In this document: positions 1 to 7,150 of the stretch, one piece after another
Layout of the letters: the number at the start of each line of letters is the position of its first letter
How positions within the stretch are numbered: the stretch's first letter is position 1
DNA from: Bacillota bacterium
GTDB taxonomy: Bacteria; Bacillota; Clostridia; Peptostreptococcales; Anaerovoracaceae
Direction of reading: 5' to 3'
NCBI GenBank assembly: GCA_017515765.1
Contig: JAFWFF010000171.1
Location: 1 to 11,065 of the forward strand
Length of the DNA: 11,065 nucleotides
The notes under the pieces: generated by a model
Told to the model about the DNA's origin: nothing
What the model saw: only the letters and a program-made list of their open reading frames with translations
The model's database searches: none
Translations under genes and position numbers: made by a program

Positions 1-1514
1 ACGCATGGAGCAAATGCGCTCTCGGATGGGTCAGGCCAACGGTGGTACAGAACGGGCAGTATGCCGTCCAGAGCGTGCAGGGGAACTACAACGTCCTCAT
101 GGTCCAGACCAGCAATCTGAACGAGTACTATCTGATAGAGAACCGCCAGTACACAGGCTGGGACAAGGGTCTGGCCAACTACGGGTATTACAGCGACTAC
201 GCTTCCAACGGCGGACTGATCTTCTGGCATATCGACGACGCGGTATACGATCAGTACGACTTTGCCAATGAGGTCAACGTGAAGAACCACAGGCCCGCTG
301 TGATGCCTCTCTATCCGGAGACCACTACGGGTTCCACGTCCGGAACGTTCACGTTTATCGGCAAGCTGCCCTATGAGTGGAAATACAGGCCGTTCTGGAG
401 CTCCAGCCTCTGCAGCGCGGTTACCGGGCAGACCAGCATCACTCTCCCGATGTACAACGGCTCCGATAATCCGAGCTCCAGGAAGTCCACCGGCATAAGC
501 TGCAAGTTCCTCTCCAACTCCGGGACCAGCATCACGGTGCAGTTCAGCGGCACGGTCAAAGCCGCATATGTGGACAGGATCGCGGGCTCCAACAGATACG
601 AGACCGCCATCATCGGCGCAGACCGCCTGAGGAACGACATGGGCGTCTCCTCTTTCAGCAACATAGTCATCGCCAGCGGCAAAGACTACGCTGACGCACT
701 CGCGGGATCCTACCTGGCAGTGAAGACCAACGCGCCGATACTCCTCGTGAACAGCAACACCGTCAAGCAGGTAGCTTCGTACGTCAAGACCAATATGTCT
801 TCGTCCGGAACGGTATTCATCCTCGGAGGAACGGGAGCTGTCCCGTCGACGATGGAGAGCGCGCTCTCTGGAGTAGGGGTCAGCTCAAGCAGGATCAAGA
901 GGCTCGCGGGAGCGAACAGATATGAGACCAATATCGAGATACTGAGGTACTGCGGCGTGAGCGGAAAGGATCTGCTGATCTGCTCCGGCAAAGGCTACGC
1001 GGACGCGCTGTCTGCTTCGTCCCTTGGAAAGCCGATATTCCTGACCAACAACTCTGCGCTGACCACAGCTCAGAAATCATTTCTGAACTCCTACGGATCG
1101 CAGATCAACTACTTCTACGCCATAGGCGGAGACGGAGTGATCTCCAACAATACCGCATGGGATATATATAACTATTACGATCCGAACTTCGACAGATACA
1201 ATGACGATCCGTCATCCGCAAGGATCAGGCGTGTCTCCGGAGCCAACAGGTACAAGACTTCGGTAGCGGTCGCAAACGTGTTCTACTATCAGCCGGAGAA
1301 GATCTTCCTCGCCTACGGGAAGAACTATCCGGACGGACTGTCCGGCGGACCTGTAGCTTACAGGGCAGGCGCCCCGATGATCCTCGTTACCGACTCCAAC
1401 AGAGACGACGCGAGGACCTACGTGACCGGCACTGCGTACTCCAAGTACTGCACGGTCATGGGCGGAACAGCGCTCATCAGCGACAGGACAGCTTACTATA
1501 TCCTCGGAAGATAG
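1..1514 (+). CDS. M6-like secreted metallopeptidase with three CWB2 cell-wall-binding repeats (5' partial)
   Basis: The gene enters from the left edge; the first full codon is at 3 and the stop TAG is at 1512-1514. The GTG at 42 is internal, because the same frame reads open through AWSKCALGWVRPT upstream of it, a stretch resembling the region downstream of the zinc site in M6 (immune inhibitor A-like) peptidases. Further M6-like signatures are EYYLIENRQYTGWD and GGLIFWHIDD, followed by a beta-rich linker. From about 570 to the end lie three repeats of the cell wall binding repeat 2 family (CWB2), each opening with a variant of R-x-x-G-(S/A)-N-R-Y-(E/K)-T. The HExxH zinc motif and signal peptide expected in this family would lie upstream and cannot be seen. 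By family knowledge the product would be exported and held non-covalently on the cell wall through CWB2 repeats, cleaving extracellular proteins; the substrate is unknown. M6 assignment is good but not certain without the catalytic domain; CWB2 is near certain. Confidence 0.85.
   Translation, partial: AWSKCALGWVRPTVVQNGQYAVQSVQGNYNVLMVQTSNLNEYYLIENRQYTGWDKGLANYGYYSDYASNGGLIFWHIDDAVYDQYDFANEVNVKNHRPAVMPLYPETTTGSTSGTFTFIGKLPYEWKYRPFWSSSLCSAVTGQTSITLPMYNGSDNPSSRKSTGISCKFLSNSGTSITVQFSGTVKAAYVDRIAGSNRYETAIIGADRLRNDMGVSSFSNIVIASGKDYADALAGSYLAVKTNAPILLVNSNTVKQVASYVKTNMSSSGTVFILGGTGAVPSTMESALSGVGVSSSRIKRLAGANRYETNIEILRYCGVSGKDLLICSGKGYADALSASSLGKPIFLTNNSALTTAQKSFLNSYGSQINYFYAIGGDGVISNNTAWDIYNYYDPNFDRYNDDPSSARIRRVSGANRYKTSVAVANVFYYQPEKIFLAYGKNYPDGLSGGPVAYRAGAPMILVTDSNRDDARTYVTGTAYSKYCTVMGGTALISDRTAYYILGR
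570..1511 (+). repeat. Three tandem CWB2 protein repeats
   Basis: Repeat starts are near 570, 894 and 1221, seen as RIAGSNRYET, RLAGANRYET and RVSGANRYKT. Each is followed by a conserved core: ASGKDYADALAGS, CSGKGYADALSAS and AYGKNYPDGLSGG, and then by a GG-containing strand (ILGGTGAVP, AIGGDGVIS, VMGGTALIS). The third repeat is the most divergent (Lys for Glu, PDG for ADA). Three copies is the usual number in CWB2 wall-anchored proteins of Clostridia. The repetition is at protein level; DNA identity between copies is low. Confidence 0.9.
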
Positions 1515-1559
1515 GCATAATTCATTCGGGAAGACCCCGGCAGAATACGGAGGCAGGAA

Positions 1560-2693
1560 ATGGCGATCTTTGACGGACAGAGAAAATTCGGATTCGGAAT
1601 GATGCGGCTCCCGCTCACCGATCCGGATGACAACGGATCGATAGATATTGAGAAGACCAAAGAAATGGTCGACGCGTTCATGGCGGCGGGGTTCACCTAT
1701 TTCGACACCGCCTGGATGTATCACAATCATAAGAGCGAGAGAGCCGCGAAAGAAGCGCTCGTGGACAGATACCCGAGAGATTCCTTTACCCTGGCGACCA
1801 AGCTCCACTGCGGGTTCTTCGAGACGGAAGAAGAGCGCGACAAGGTCTTTGAGGAGCAGCTCCGGAAGACCGGCGCCGGATACTTTGATTACTATCTGAT
1901 CCATGACGTGAACCACGGCTCGATAGAGAAATACGAGAGGCTTAAATGCTTCGATTTCATCCGCCGGAAGAAGGAGGAAGGCCTGATAAGGCATATCGGG
2001 TTCTCCTGCCACGACCACGCCGATTTCCTGGACAAAGTCCTGAACGATCATCCCGAAACGGAATTCGTCCAGCTCCAGATCAACTATCTGGACTGGGAGA
2101 GCGAGGGGATCCGGGCAAAGGAAACATATGAGACTGCAGAAAAGCACGGAGTCCCCGTCATAGTGATGGAACCGGTCAAAGGCGGCACGCTCGCGAACGT
2201 GCCGCCGGCGGCCGGGGAGACGTTCAGGCGCGCGGACCCCGATGCGTCGCCCGCTTCGTGGGCGATCCGCTGGGCAGCCAGCCTGGACAACGTCAAAATG
2301 GTCCTCTCGGGCATGAGCAGCCCGGAGCAGATGGCCGACAACCTTTCGTTCATGGGGGATTTCAAGCCACTGACTGAAAGCGAGAAGATCACGGTCGACA
2401 ACGTCGTCAGGATCATCAACGACAATATCGCGATACCCTGCACAGCATGCTCGTACTGCACGGAAGGATGCCCGATGAGCATCCCGATCCCGAAGTACTT
2501 CTCCCTCTACAACGCAGACCTGCAGGAGAGCGAGAAGAAACCCTGGTACACACAGGAAGAGTATTACGAGATGCTGACCAAAGAGCACGGCAAGGCGAGC
2601 GACTGCATAGGCTGCGGCCAGTGCGAGTCGATCTGCCCCCAGCATCTGCCGATAATAGAGAATCTGAAACTGGTTGCAGAGAGGTTTGAGTAG
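1560..2693 (+). CDS. Aldo/keto reductase with C-terminal two-cluster 4Fe-4S ferredoxin domain
   Basis: This 377-residue protein is probably a cytoplasmic oxidoreductase. Residues 1-280 form an aldo/keto reductase barrel with the family catalytic tetrad visible: Asp49 and Tyr54 in FDTAWMYH, Lys81 in LATK and His115 in YLIHD. The C-terminal part has two CxxCxxCxxxCP motifs, CTACSYCTEGCP at 294-305 and CIGCGQCESICP at 349-360, each able to hold a 4Fe-4S cluster. This reductase-plus-ferredoxin layout and length are typical of a family common in anaerobic Clostridia, whose physiological substrate is generally unknown. NAD(P)H or ferredoxin-linked electron transfer is inferred. The ATG start is supported by GGAGG at 1549-1553, six bases upstream. 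It lies 45 bases after the peptidase gene and its stop overlaps the pfkA start by one base. No substrate can be named from sequence alone. Confidence 0.93.
   Translation: MAIFDGQRKFGFGMMRLPLTDPDDNGSIDIEKTKEMVDAFMAAGFTYFDTAWMYHNHKSERAAKEALVDRYPRDSFTLATKLHCGFFETEEERDKVFEEQLRKTGAGYFDYYLIHDVNHGSIEKYERLKCFDFIRRKKEEGLIRHIGFSCHDHADFLDKVLNDHPETEFVQLQINYLDWESEGIRAKETYETAEKHGVPVIVMEPVKGGTLANVPPAAGETFRRADPDASPASWAIRWAASLDNVKMVLSGMSSPEQMADNLSFMGDFKPLTESEKITVDNVVRIINDNIAIPCTACSYCTEGCPMSIPIPKYFSLYNADLQESEKKPWYTQEEYYEMLTKEHGKASDCIGCGQCESICPQHLPIIENLKLVAERFE
2678..2684 (+). promoter_or_regulatory. Ribosome binding site for pfkA inside the reductase gene
   Basis: AGAGAGG sits eight bases before a GTG codon at 2693, within the last codons of the upstream reductase. 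It supports the GTG start of pfkA, whose first base is the last base of the upstream TAG stop (TAGTG). Such an arrangement commonly gives translational coupling. Confidence 0.6.
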
Positions 2694-3661
2694 TGGATAA
2701 GAGAAAGATTGGAGTCCTGACGAGCGGCGGAGACGCCCCCGGAATGAATGCCGCGATACGCTGCGCCGTGCGCGTGGGCTGCGACCTGGGAATGGAGATC
2801 TACGGCATCGAGAGAGGCTACGAAGGCCTGCTCGAAGGCGCCATCTTCCCGATGGACCGCAATTCCGTGGCAGACATACTTCATAAGGGCGGCACCATGC
2901 TCGGAACGGCGAGAAGCGAGAGATTCAAGACCGAGGAAGGGCTCGACCGCGCCGCGGAGATCCTGGACACGTTCGGGATCGACGCTTTGATAGTCATCGG
3001 AGGAGACGGCAGCCTCACCGGGGCAAGGGAACTGTCGGAGCGCGGGATCACGGTGATGGGGATCCCCGGTACCATAGACAACGACCTGGGCTTCACTGAC
3101 GTCACGGTCGGCTTCGACACGGCGGTAACGACCTGCCTCGAGGCGATAAGCAAGATAAGGGACACTTCGTCCGCGCATAACCGCGTATTCGTCATCGAGG
3201 TCATGGGCAGGGACTGCGGCGACATAGCGCTGTATTCCGGACTTGCCGGAGGCGCCGAGACCGTGCTGATCCCAGAGCTCCCATACGACGTCAACGAGAT
3301 CTGCAAGAACATCATCCAGAGCTCGAACAGAGGCAAACAGCACCACATAATAATCAAATCCGAAGGCGTCGGCATCTCTTCCATGGAGCTCGCCGAGGAG
3401 ATCGAGCGGAAGACCGGGAGAGAGACCCGGGTGGTGGTGCTCTCATACCTGCAGCGCGGAGGAACGCCGACGTCCACAGACAGGCTCGCGGCGACTTTGA
3501 TGGCGGAGAAGGCGGTAAAGCTGCTGGCTGAGGGATCGGACAGCAAAGCCATCGGCATGGTCCACGGCGAGATCGTCGCGTTCGACATCGAGGAAGCCCT
3601 CACGATCAAAAGAGAAACGGTAAAAACGATATACGACCTCATAGGCGTATTGGCAAAATAG
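2693..3661 (+). CDS. pfkA: ATP-dependent 6-phosphofructokinase
   Basis: The 322-residue protein phosphorylates fructose 6-phosphate to fructose 1,6-bisphosphate, the committed step of glycolysis, in the cytoplasm as a likely homotetramer. Visible family motifs are SGGDAPGMNAAIR at 11-23, GGDGS at 103-107, PGTIDND at 125-131 with catalytic Asp129, MGR at 171-173, and RETR plus LQRGGTPT at about 243-260. GGDG, not GGDD, indicates ATP rather than pyrophosphate as donor. Positions matching effector-site residues of the E. coli enzyme are kept (Arg23, Arg27, Arg56, Arg156, Glu189, Lys215), so ADP/PEP-type allostery is plausible. The residue matching the fructose-6-phosphate-binding His249 of E. 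coli is Tyr252 here. The start is GTG at 2693, which gives the normal family N-terminus. Length matches the usual 319-325 residues. It is packed between the reductase (1-base overlap) and the YitT-family gene (11-base gap). Confidence 0.97.
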   Translation: MDKRKIGVLTSGGDAPGMNAAIRCAVRVGCDLGMEIYGIERGYEGLLEGAIFPMDRNSVADILHKGGTMLGTARSERFKTEEGLDRAAEILDTFGIDALIVIGGDGSLTGARELSERGITVMGIPGTIDNDLGFTDVTVGFDTAVTTCLEAISKIRDTSSAHNRVFVIEVMGRDCGDIALYSGLAGGAETVLIPELPYDVNEICKNIIQSSNRGKQHHIIIKSEGVGISSMELAEEIERKTGRETRVVVLSYLQRGGTPTSTDRLAATLMAEKAVKLLAEGSDSKAIGMVHGEIVAFDIEEALTIKRETVKTIYDLIGVLAK

Positions 3662-3672
3662 GACAACAGGGA

Positions 3673-4554
3673 ATGCAGATAATAGACTTTAAAGAAGACG
3701 GCAGGATCTCGACAGAGATCAAAAGAATAATAATACTCACCATAGGCGCGGCTATCTCGGCGTTCAATATGAGCTGCTTCGTATCCGCGGGCGGTCTATA
3801 CCCGTCCGGGATCTCGGGGATATCCTTCCTGGTGCAGCGCATATTCGGAAAGTTCGCCGGGCTTGCCATACCGTTTTCGGCACTGTACCTGCCGCTGAAC
3901 ATCATTCCGATAATCATCGGGTTCAAATTCATAGGGAAGAAGTTCACGATCTATTCCCTGTACTATACGGTGCTGGTCTCGGTGCTCACGGATATCATCC
4001 CGAAGATCAACATAACGGACGACATCCTCCTGATATGCCTCTTCGGCGGCATCATCGGCGGCGCGGCGGGTTCGATCCCCCTCTTTGTCGGGGCGAGCGG
4101 CGGCGGCATCGACTTCATCTCGATCTACTTCGCGGAGAAGAAGGGCAGGGACGTCTGGAACTACATACTGGCCTTCAACGTGTGCATCCTCTTCATCGCG
4201 GGCATTTTGTTCGGACTTGACAAGGCGATGTACTCGGTCATCTACCAGTTCTGCTCGACCCAGGTGCTGAAGATGGTCTACAGGAACTATCAGAAGCACA
4301 CTTTGCTCGTCATAACGGACAAGACCGACGAGGTCTACGAGAAGATCAGCCAGATGACCAAACACGACGCGACCCTCTTCAAGGGGACCGGCTGCTACCT
4401 CGGAGCCGAGCGCAAGATGCTTTACTCCGTGATCGGAAGCGACGAGGTCCAGAAGGTTATCAAAGCGGTCAACGACATCGATCCGGACGCCTTCATCAAC
4501 ATCCTGAGGACAGAGAGCGTGGAAGGCAGATTCTATCAGAAACCAAAGCATTGA
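3673..4554 (+). CDS. YitT family membrane protein (YitT_membrane plus DUF2179)
   Basis: This 293-residue integral membrane protein has about five hydrophobic segments (roughly 17-36, 62-88, 93-112, 118-140, 163-182), including the glycine-rich LFVGASGGGIDFISIYF near 137-153. After it comes a soluble C-terminal domain (about 205-285) with FKGTGCYLGAERKMLYSVI and NDIDPDAFINI, the hallmark of DUF2179. This two-part layout and length match the YitT/YqfU family, widespread in Bacillota and of unproven transport function. The ATG at 3673 is the only reasonable start, since the next in-frame ATG falls inside the first membrane segment. AGGA at 3660-3663, overlapping the pfkA stop, is nine bases away and can serve as ribosome binding site. 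It sits 11 bases after pfkA and 22 before the potassium channel gene. No substrate can be deduced. Confidence 0.93.
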   Translation: MQIIDFKEDGRISTEIKRIIILTIGAAISAFNMSCFVSAGGLYPSGISGISFLVQRIFGKFAGLAIPFSALYLPLNIIPIIIGFKFIGKKFTIYSLYYTVLVSVLTDIIPKINITDDILLICLFGGIIGGAAGSIPLFVGASGGGIDFISIYFAEKKGRDVWNYILAFNVCILFIAGILFGLDKAMYSVIYQFCSTQVLKMVYRNYQKHTLLVITDKTDEVYEKISQMTKHDATLFKGTGCYLGAERKMLYSVIGSDEVQKVIKAVNDIDPDAFINILRTESVEGRFYQKPKH

Positions 4555-4576
4555 CGGATAAAGCTTCAGGCAGCGT

Positions 4577-5527
4577 ATGGAAGACAAGAGACCACTGAAA
4601 AGAAGAATATTCGAGATAATCCAGATCGGCTCGGTCGAGGACACCCCGAGCAAAGCCTTCGACATCATCATCGCCACGGTCATAATAGTGAACGTGCTCG
4701 CGATGTTCCTGGAGACCTTTGACCAGATGGCGAGGTTCAAGCCGGTGTTCGACGTGATAGAGCTCGTCGCCATCATCGTGTTCTGCGCCGAATACATCCT
4801 CAGGATCTGGACCGCGGACATACTGTACCCGGACGAGAGCAGGGGGAAGGCCATACTGAGATATATCTCCTCCTTCGAGGGCGTGATCCAGCTCGGCACG
4901 ATACTCCCGTTCTACTTCTTCTCGGGCTTCGTTGTGTTCAGGATGCTCAGGGTGGTGAGGATATTCCACCTGTTCAGGATCAACTCCAAGAGCGACTCCT
5001 TCGAGGTCATCACTTCCGTACTGTACGAGAAGCGCAACCAGCTCATGTCGTCGGTGTTCATCATCATAGTGCTGATGTTCGCTGCTTCGATCTGCATGTA
5101 CAGCGCGGAACATGAGGCGCAGCCCGACGTGTTCAAAAACGCGTTCTCAGGCATCTGGTACAGCGTCTCGACGATCCTCACGATCGGTTACGGCGACCTG
5201 AGCCCGATAACGATAGTCGGGCGGATCATGGGCATTTTGCTCGGGTTCCTGGGAGTGGGGCTCGTAGCGATCCCGACAGGCATCATATCCGCGGGCTTCG
5301 TCGAACAGTACACCCAGTTCCAGAACAGCAGGACCACGCTGGACGACATAGACCTGAGAACCATCGAGACTGACATCGACAGCAAATTCATAGGGCTTAC
5401 GGTACGCGAGATCAACGACGCCTACGGTACCGCGGTAGTCATGGCGAAGCGCAGGGGGATCAATATAGTCCCCAACGAAGACTACCGTGTCGAACTGGGC
5501 GACGAACTCATAATCTTCGATAAATAG
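4577..5527 (+). CDS. Voltage-gated-type (6TM) potassium channel with TrkA-C-like C-terminal domain
   Basis: This 316-residue inner-membrane channel is expected to pass K+. Segments: S1 about 28-47, S2 57-78 with Glu72, S3 98-114, S4 117-135, S5 155-178, pore helix 186-200, selectivity filter TIGYGD at 202-207, S6 212-240. S4 carries Arg122, Arg125, Arg128 and Arg134 at every third position, with His131 in the fourth slot. The S3 position that is usually Asp in voltage sensors appears to be Gln105 (GVIQLGTILP). Residues about 264-316 (FIGLTVREIN to LGDELIIF) resemble a TrkA-C/RCK_C ligand-sensing domain, which in the family binds small ligands such as nucleotides or c-di-AMP; the ligand here is unknown. 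The ribosome binding site is weak (AGG at 4568-4570), suggesting coupling to the YitT-family gene 22 bases upstream. Whether the channel gates by voltage is not certain given the altered sensor. Confidence 0.93.
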   Translation: MEDKRPLKRRIFEIIQIGSVEDTPSKAFDIIIATVIIVNVLAMFLETFDQMARFKPVFDVIELVAIIVFCAEYILRIWTADILYPDESRGKAILRYISSFEGVIQLGTILPFYFFSGFVVFRMLRVVRIFHLFRINSKSDSFEVITSVLYEKRNQLMSSVFIIIVLMFAASICMYSAEHEAQPDVFKNAFSGIWYSVSTILTIGYGDLSPITIVGRIMGILLGFLGVGLVAIPTGIISAGFVEQYTQFQNSRTTLDDIDLRTIETDIDSKFIGLTVREINDAYGTAVVMAKRRGINIVPNEDYRVELGDELIIFDK

Positions 5528-5529
5528 CA

Positions 5530-5557
5530 CCCGGTGCCGGCGCCGGGACATCCGGCG
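5530..5557 (+). promoter_or_regulatory. Two overlapping, mutually exclusive GC-rich hairpins
   Basis: The 18-base near-palindrome CCCGGTGCCGGCGCCGGG (5530-5547) can form a 7-bp stem (one G-U pair) with loop CCGG. Its right arm also contains CGCCGG (5541-5546), which pairs perfectly with CCGGCG (5552-5557) around loop GACAT. Both stems need 5541-5546, so only one can form at a time. There is no T-run, so this is not a standard intrinsic terminator. It fills the largest gap in the window (56 bases, between the channel gene and the HerA-like gene) and ends 14 bases before the AAGGA ribosome binding site at 5571-5575. Role unknown; mRNA processing, stability or attenuation are possibilities. Confidence 0.45.
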
Positions 5558-5583
5558 GCGCGACTAGAGAAAGGAAGAGAATT

Positions 5584-7146
5584 ATGTATCTGGACGGAAA
5601 GATCTACATGGGACTCGCTGACGGGGAAAGAGTATACATGCATCTCCCGATGTGCAACCGGCACGGCCTTATAGCCGGCGCGAGCGGCACGGGCAAGACG
5701 GTCACCATGAAGTGCATGGCAGAGTCTTTTGCAGACGCGGGCGTTCCGGTCTTCTTCTGTGACGTCAAAGGCGACGTATCCGGCATCGTCCAGGCGGGCG
5801 ACCAGAACGAGGGGATGGAGAAGCGGATCGACAAGTTCGGCATCCGCGAAGACTTCAGGTACAAGCCGTATTCGGCGACCTTCTGGGATATCTACGGCGA
5901 GAACGGACATCCGGTCAGGGCTACGGTCTCCGACATGGGGCCTGAGCTCATCTCCAGGATCCTCGGGCTCACCGAAGCCCAGCAGGGAGTGCTGAACATT
6001 TTGTTCAAAATAGCAGACGACCGCGGCCTCAAGCTCATCGACCTGAAAGACCTGAAGGCAATGATAGCCTACGTCGGCGAGCATAAGGAAGACTATATCC
6101 TGACCTACGGGAACATCGCCCAGCAGTCGCTCGGCGGCATACTGAGGGCTTTGCTCCCGCTGGAGACCCAGGGCGGCGATCTGTTCTTCGGAGAGCCGGA
6201 TCTGGACATCATGGACTGGATCAGGTGGGACATCAACGGGAACGGGATGATCAACCTCCTGGACTGCGTCAAGCTGGTCAACAACCCCAAGCTGTATTCG
6301 ACCTTCCTGCTCTGGATGATGGCGGAGCTGTTCGAGAAGCTGCCGGAAGCCGGCGACCTGGACAAGCCGAGGCTGGTGTTCTTCTTCGACGAGGCGCACC
6401 TCCTGTTCAGCGACGCTCCTTCGGTCCTTGTCCAGAAGATCGAGCAGGTCGTAAAGCTCATAAGATCAAAGGGCGTGGGCATCTATTTCGTGACCCAGAG
6501 CCCCGGAGACATACCGAACAGCATTCTCGCGCAGTGCAGCAACAGAGTCCAGCACGCGCTGAGGGCATACACTCCGGCAGAACAGAAGGTGGTAAAGGCT
6601 ACTGCGCAGGCTTTCCGCGAGAACCCGAACTTCAAGGCTGAAGACGTGATCACGGAGCTCGGAGTCGGTGAAGCGCTGGTGTCCTTCCTGGACGAGGAAG
6701 GCATCCCGCAGATAGTCCAGAAGACCAAGATCATCTGCCCGCAGAGCCGGATGGCCCCGGCGGATCCGGCGGTGAGAAGCGCAGCGTTCATGGCCGACGG
6801 AATGACCAAATACGACGTGATGATCGACAGCGTATCCGCTTACGAGCTCATCCAGGACCAGAAGGCGAAGGACGAGGAAGCCGCGAGGCTCGCGGCGGAG
6901 CGCGAAGCCTTTGAGAAGGAGAAGGCGGAGTTCGAGAAGCAGAAGCAGAAAGAAGCCGAGAAGGCCGCGAAGGAGGCCGAGAAGGCGGCGGAAAGAGCCG
7001 CCCGCGAGGAGCAGAAGAAAAGGGAGCGCGAAGAGGCCGCCGCGCGCAAGAGGCAGGAGCAGCTCCGCAACAAGCTCCAGACCAAAGCTGTCAACGAAGG
7101 CGCCAAGATCCTTAGAGGCCTCCTGAAGAACGCTCTGAAAGGCTGA
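5584..7146 (+). CDS. HerA-like P-loop ATPase of the DUF853 (YjgR) family
   Basis: This 520-residue protein is probably a cytoplasmic ATPase. It shows Walker A GASGTGKT at 32-39, the family segment CDVKGDVSG at 59-67, Walker B LVFFFDEAH at 264-272, a sensor-like YFVTQSPGDIP at 301-311, and a conserved ALRAYTPAEQKVV stretch from 325 that includes a possible arginine finger (Arg327). From about 425 to 495 the chain is almost entirely Glu, Lys, Ala, Arg and Gln, a predicted long charged helix or coiled coil, ending in a short amphipathic tail. The domain order and about 500-residue length match DUF853 proteins such as E. coli YjgR, which belong to the HerA/FtsK ATPase superfamily but have no settled function. 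The start at ATG 5584 has AAGGA eight bases upstream. No NurA, Sir2 or other defence partner lies nearby; the neighbours are a potassium channel and dsdA. Confidence 0.93.
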   Translation: MYLDGKIYMGLADGERVYMHLPMCNRHGLIAGASGTGKTVTMKCMAESFADAGVPVFFCDVKGDVSGIVQAGDQNEGMEKRIDKFGIREDFRYKPYSATFWDIYGENGHPVRATVSDMGPELISRILGLTEAQQGVLNILFKIADDRGLKLIDLKDLKAMIAYVGEHKEDYILTYGNIAQQSLGGILRALLPLETQGGDLFFGEPDLDIMDWIRWDINGNGMINLLDCVKLVNNPKLYSTFLLWMMAELFEKLPEAGDLDKPRLVFFFDEAHLLFSDAPSVLVQKIEQVVKLIRSKGVGIYFVTQSPGDIPNSILAQCSNRVQHALRAYTPAEQKVVKATAQAFRENPNFKAEDVITELGVGEALVSFLDEEGIPQIVQKTKIICPQSRMAPADPAVRSAAFMADGMTKYDVMIDSVSAYELIQDQKAKDEEAARLAAEREAFEKEKAEFEKQKQKEAEKAAKEAEKAAERAAREEQKKREREEAAARKRQEQLRNKLQTKAVNEGAKILRGLLKNALKG

Positions 7147-7150
7147 TGAG

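Noticed and set aside
1493..1521. Possible promoter: TTACTA, 17-base spacer, CATAAT before the reductase gene
   Set aside because: The -10 box is fair but the -35 matches only about half of the consensus and lies in the peptidase coding end; too weak to annotate.
1527..1540. Possible terminator after the peptidase gene (CGGG with CCCG)
   Set aside because: Only a four-base stem and no T-run.
1212..2645. Long open frame on the minus strand (477 codons) opposite the reductase
   Set aside because: It is antisense to a well-supported gene, has no recognisable domain, and its composition is what the G+C-rich codon pattern of the + strand gene produces in that frame.
1512..2693. TAG reassigned to an amino acid (pyrrolysine-like)
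   Set aside because: Each TAG coincides with the expected end of its protein family, and read-through would not yield conserved sequence.
2693..3661. Pyrophosphate-dependent phosphofructokinase
   Set aside because: The motif is GGDG at 103-106, as in ATP-dependent enzymes, not GGDD.
3796..4899. Minus-strand open frame (367 codons) across the YitT-family and channel genes
   Set aside because: Crosses a gene boundary of two confident + strand genes and shows no family resemblance.
5530..5557. Intrinsic terminator after the channel gene
   Set aside because: Strong stem but no following T-run, and the next gene starts soon after; kept only as an unassigned structured element.
5584..7146. HerA-type antiphage defence module
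   Set aside because: The protein fits the DUF853/YjgR family, and no nuclease, Sir2 or other effector gene is adjacent.
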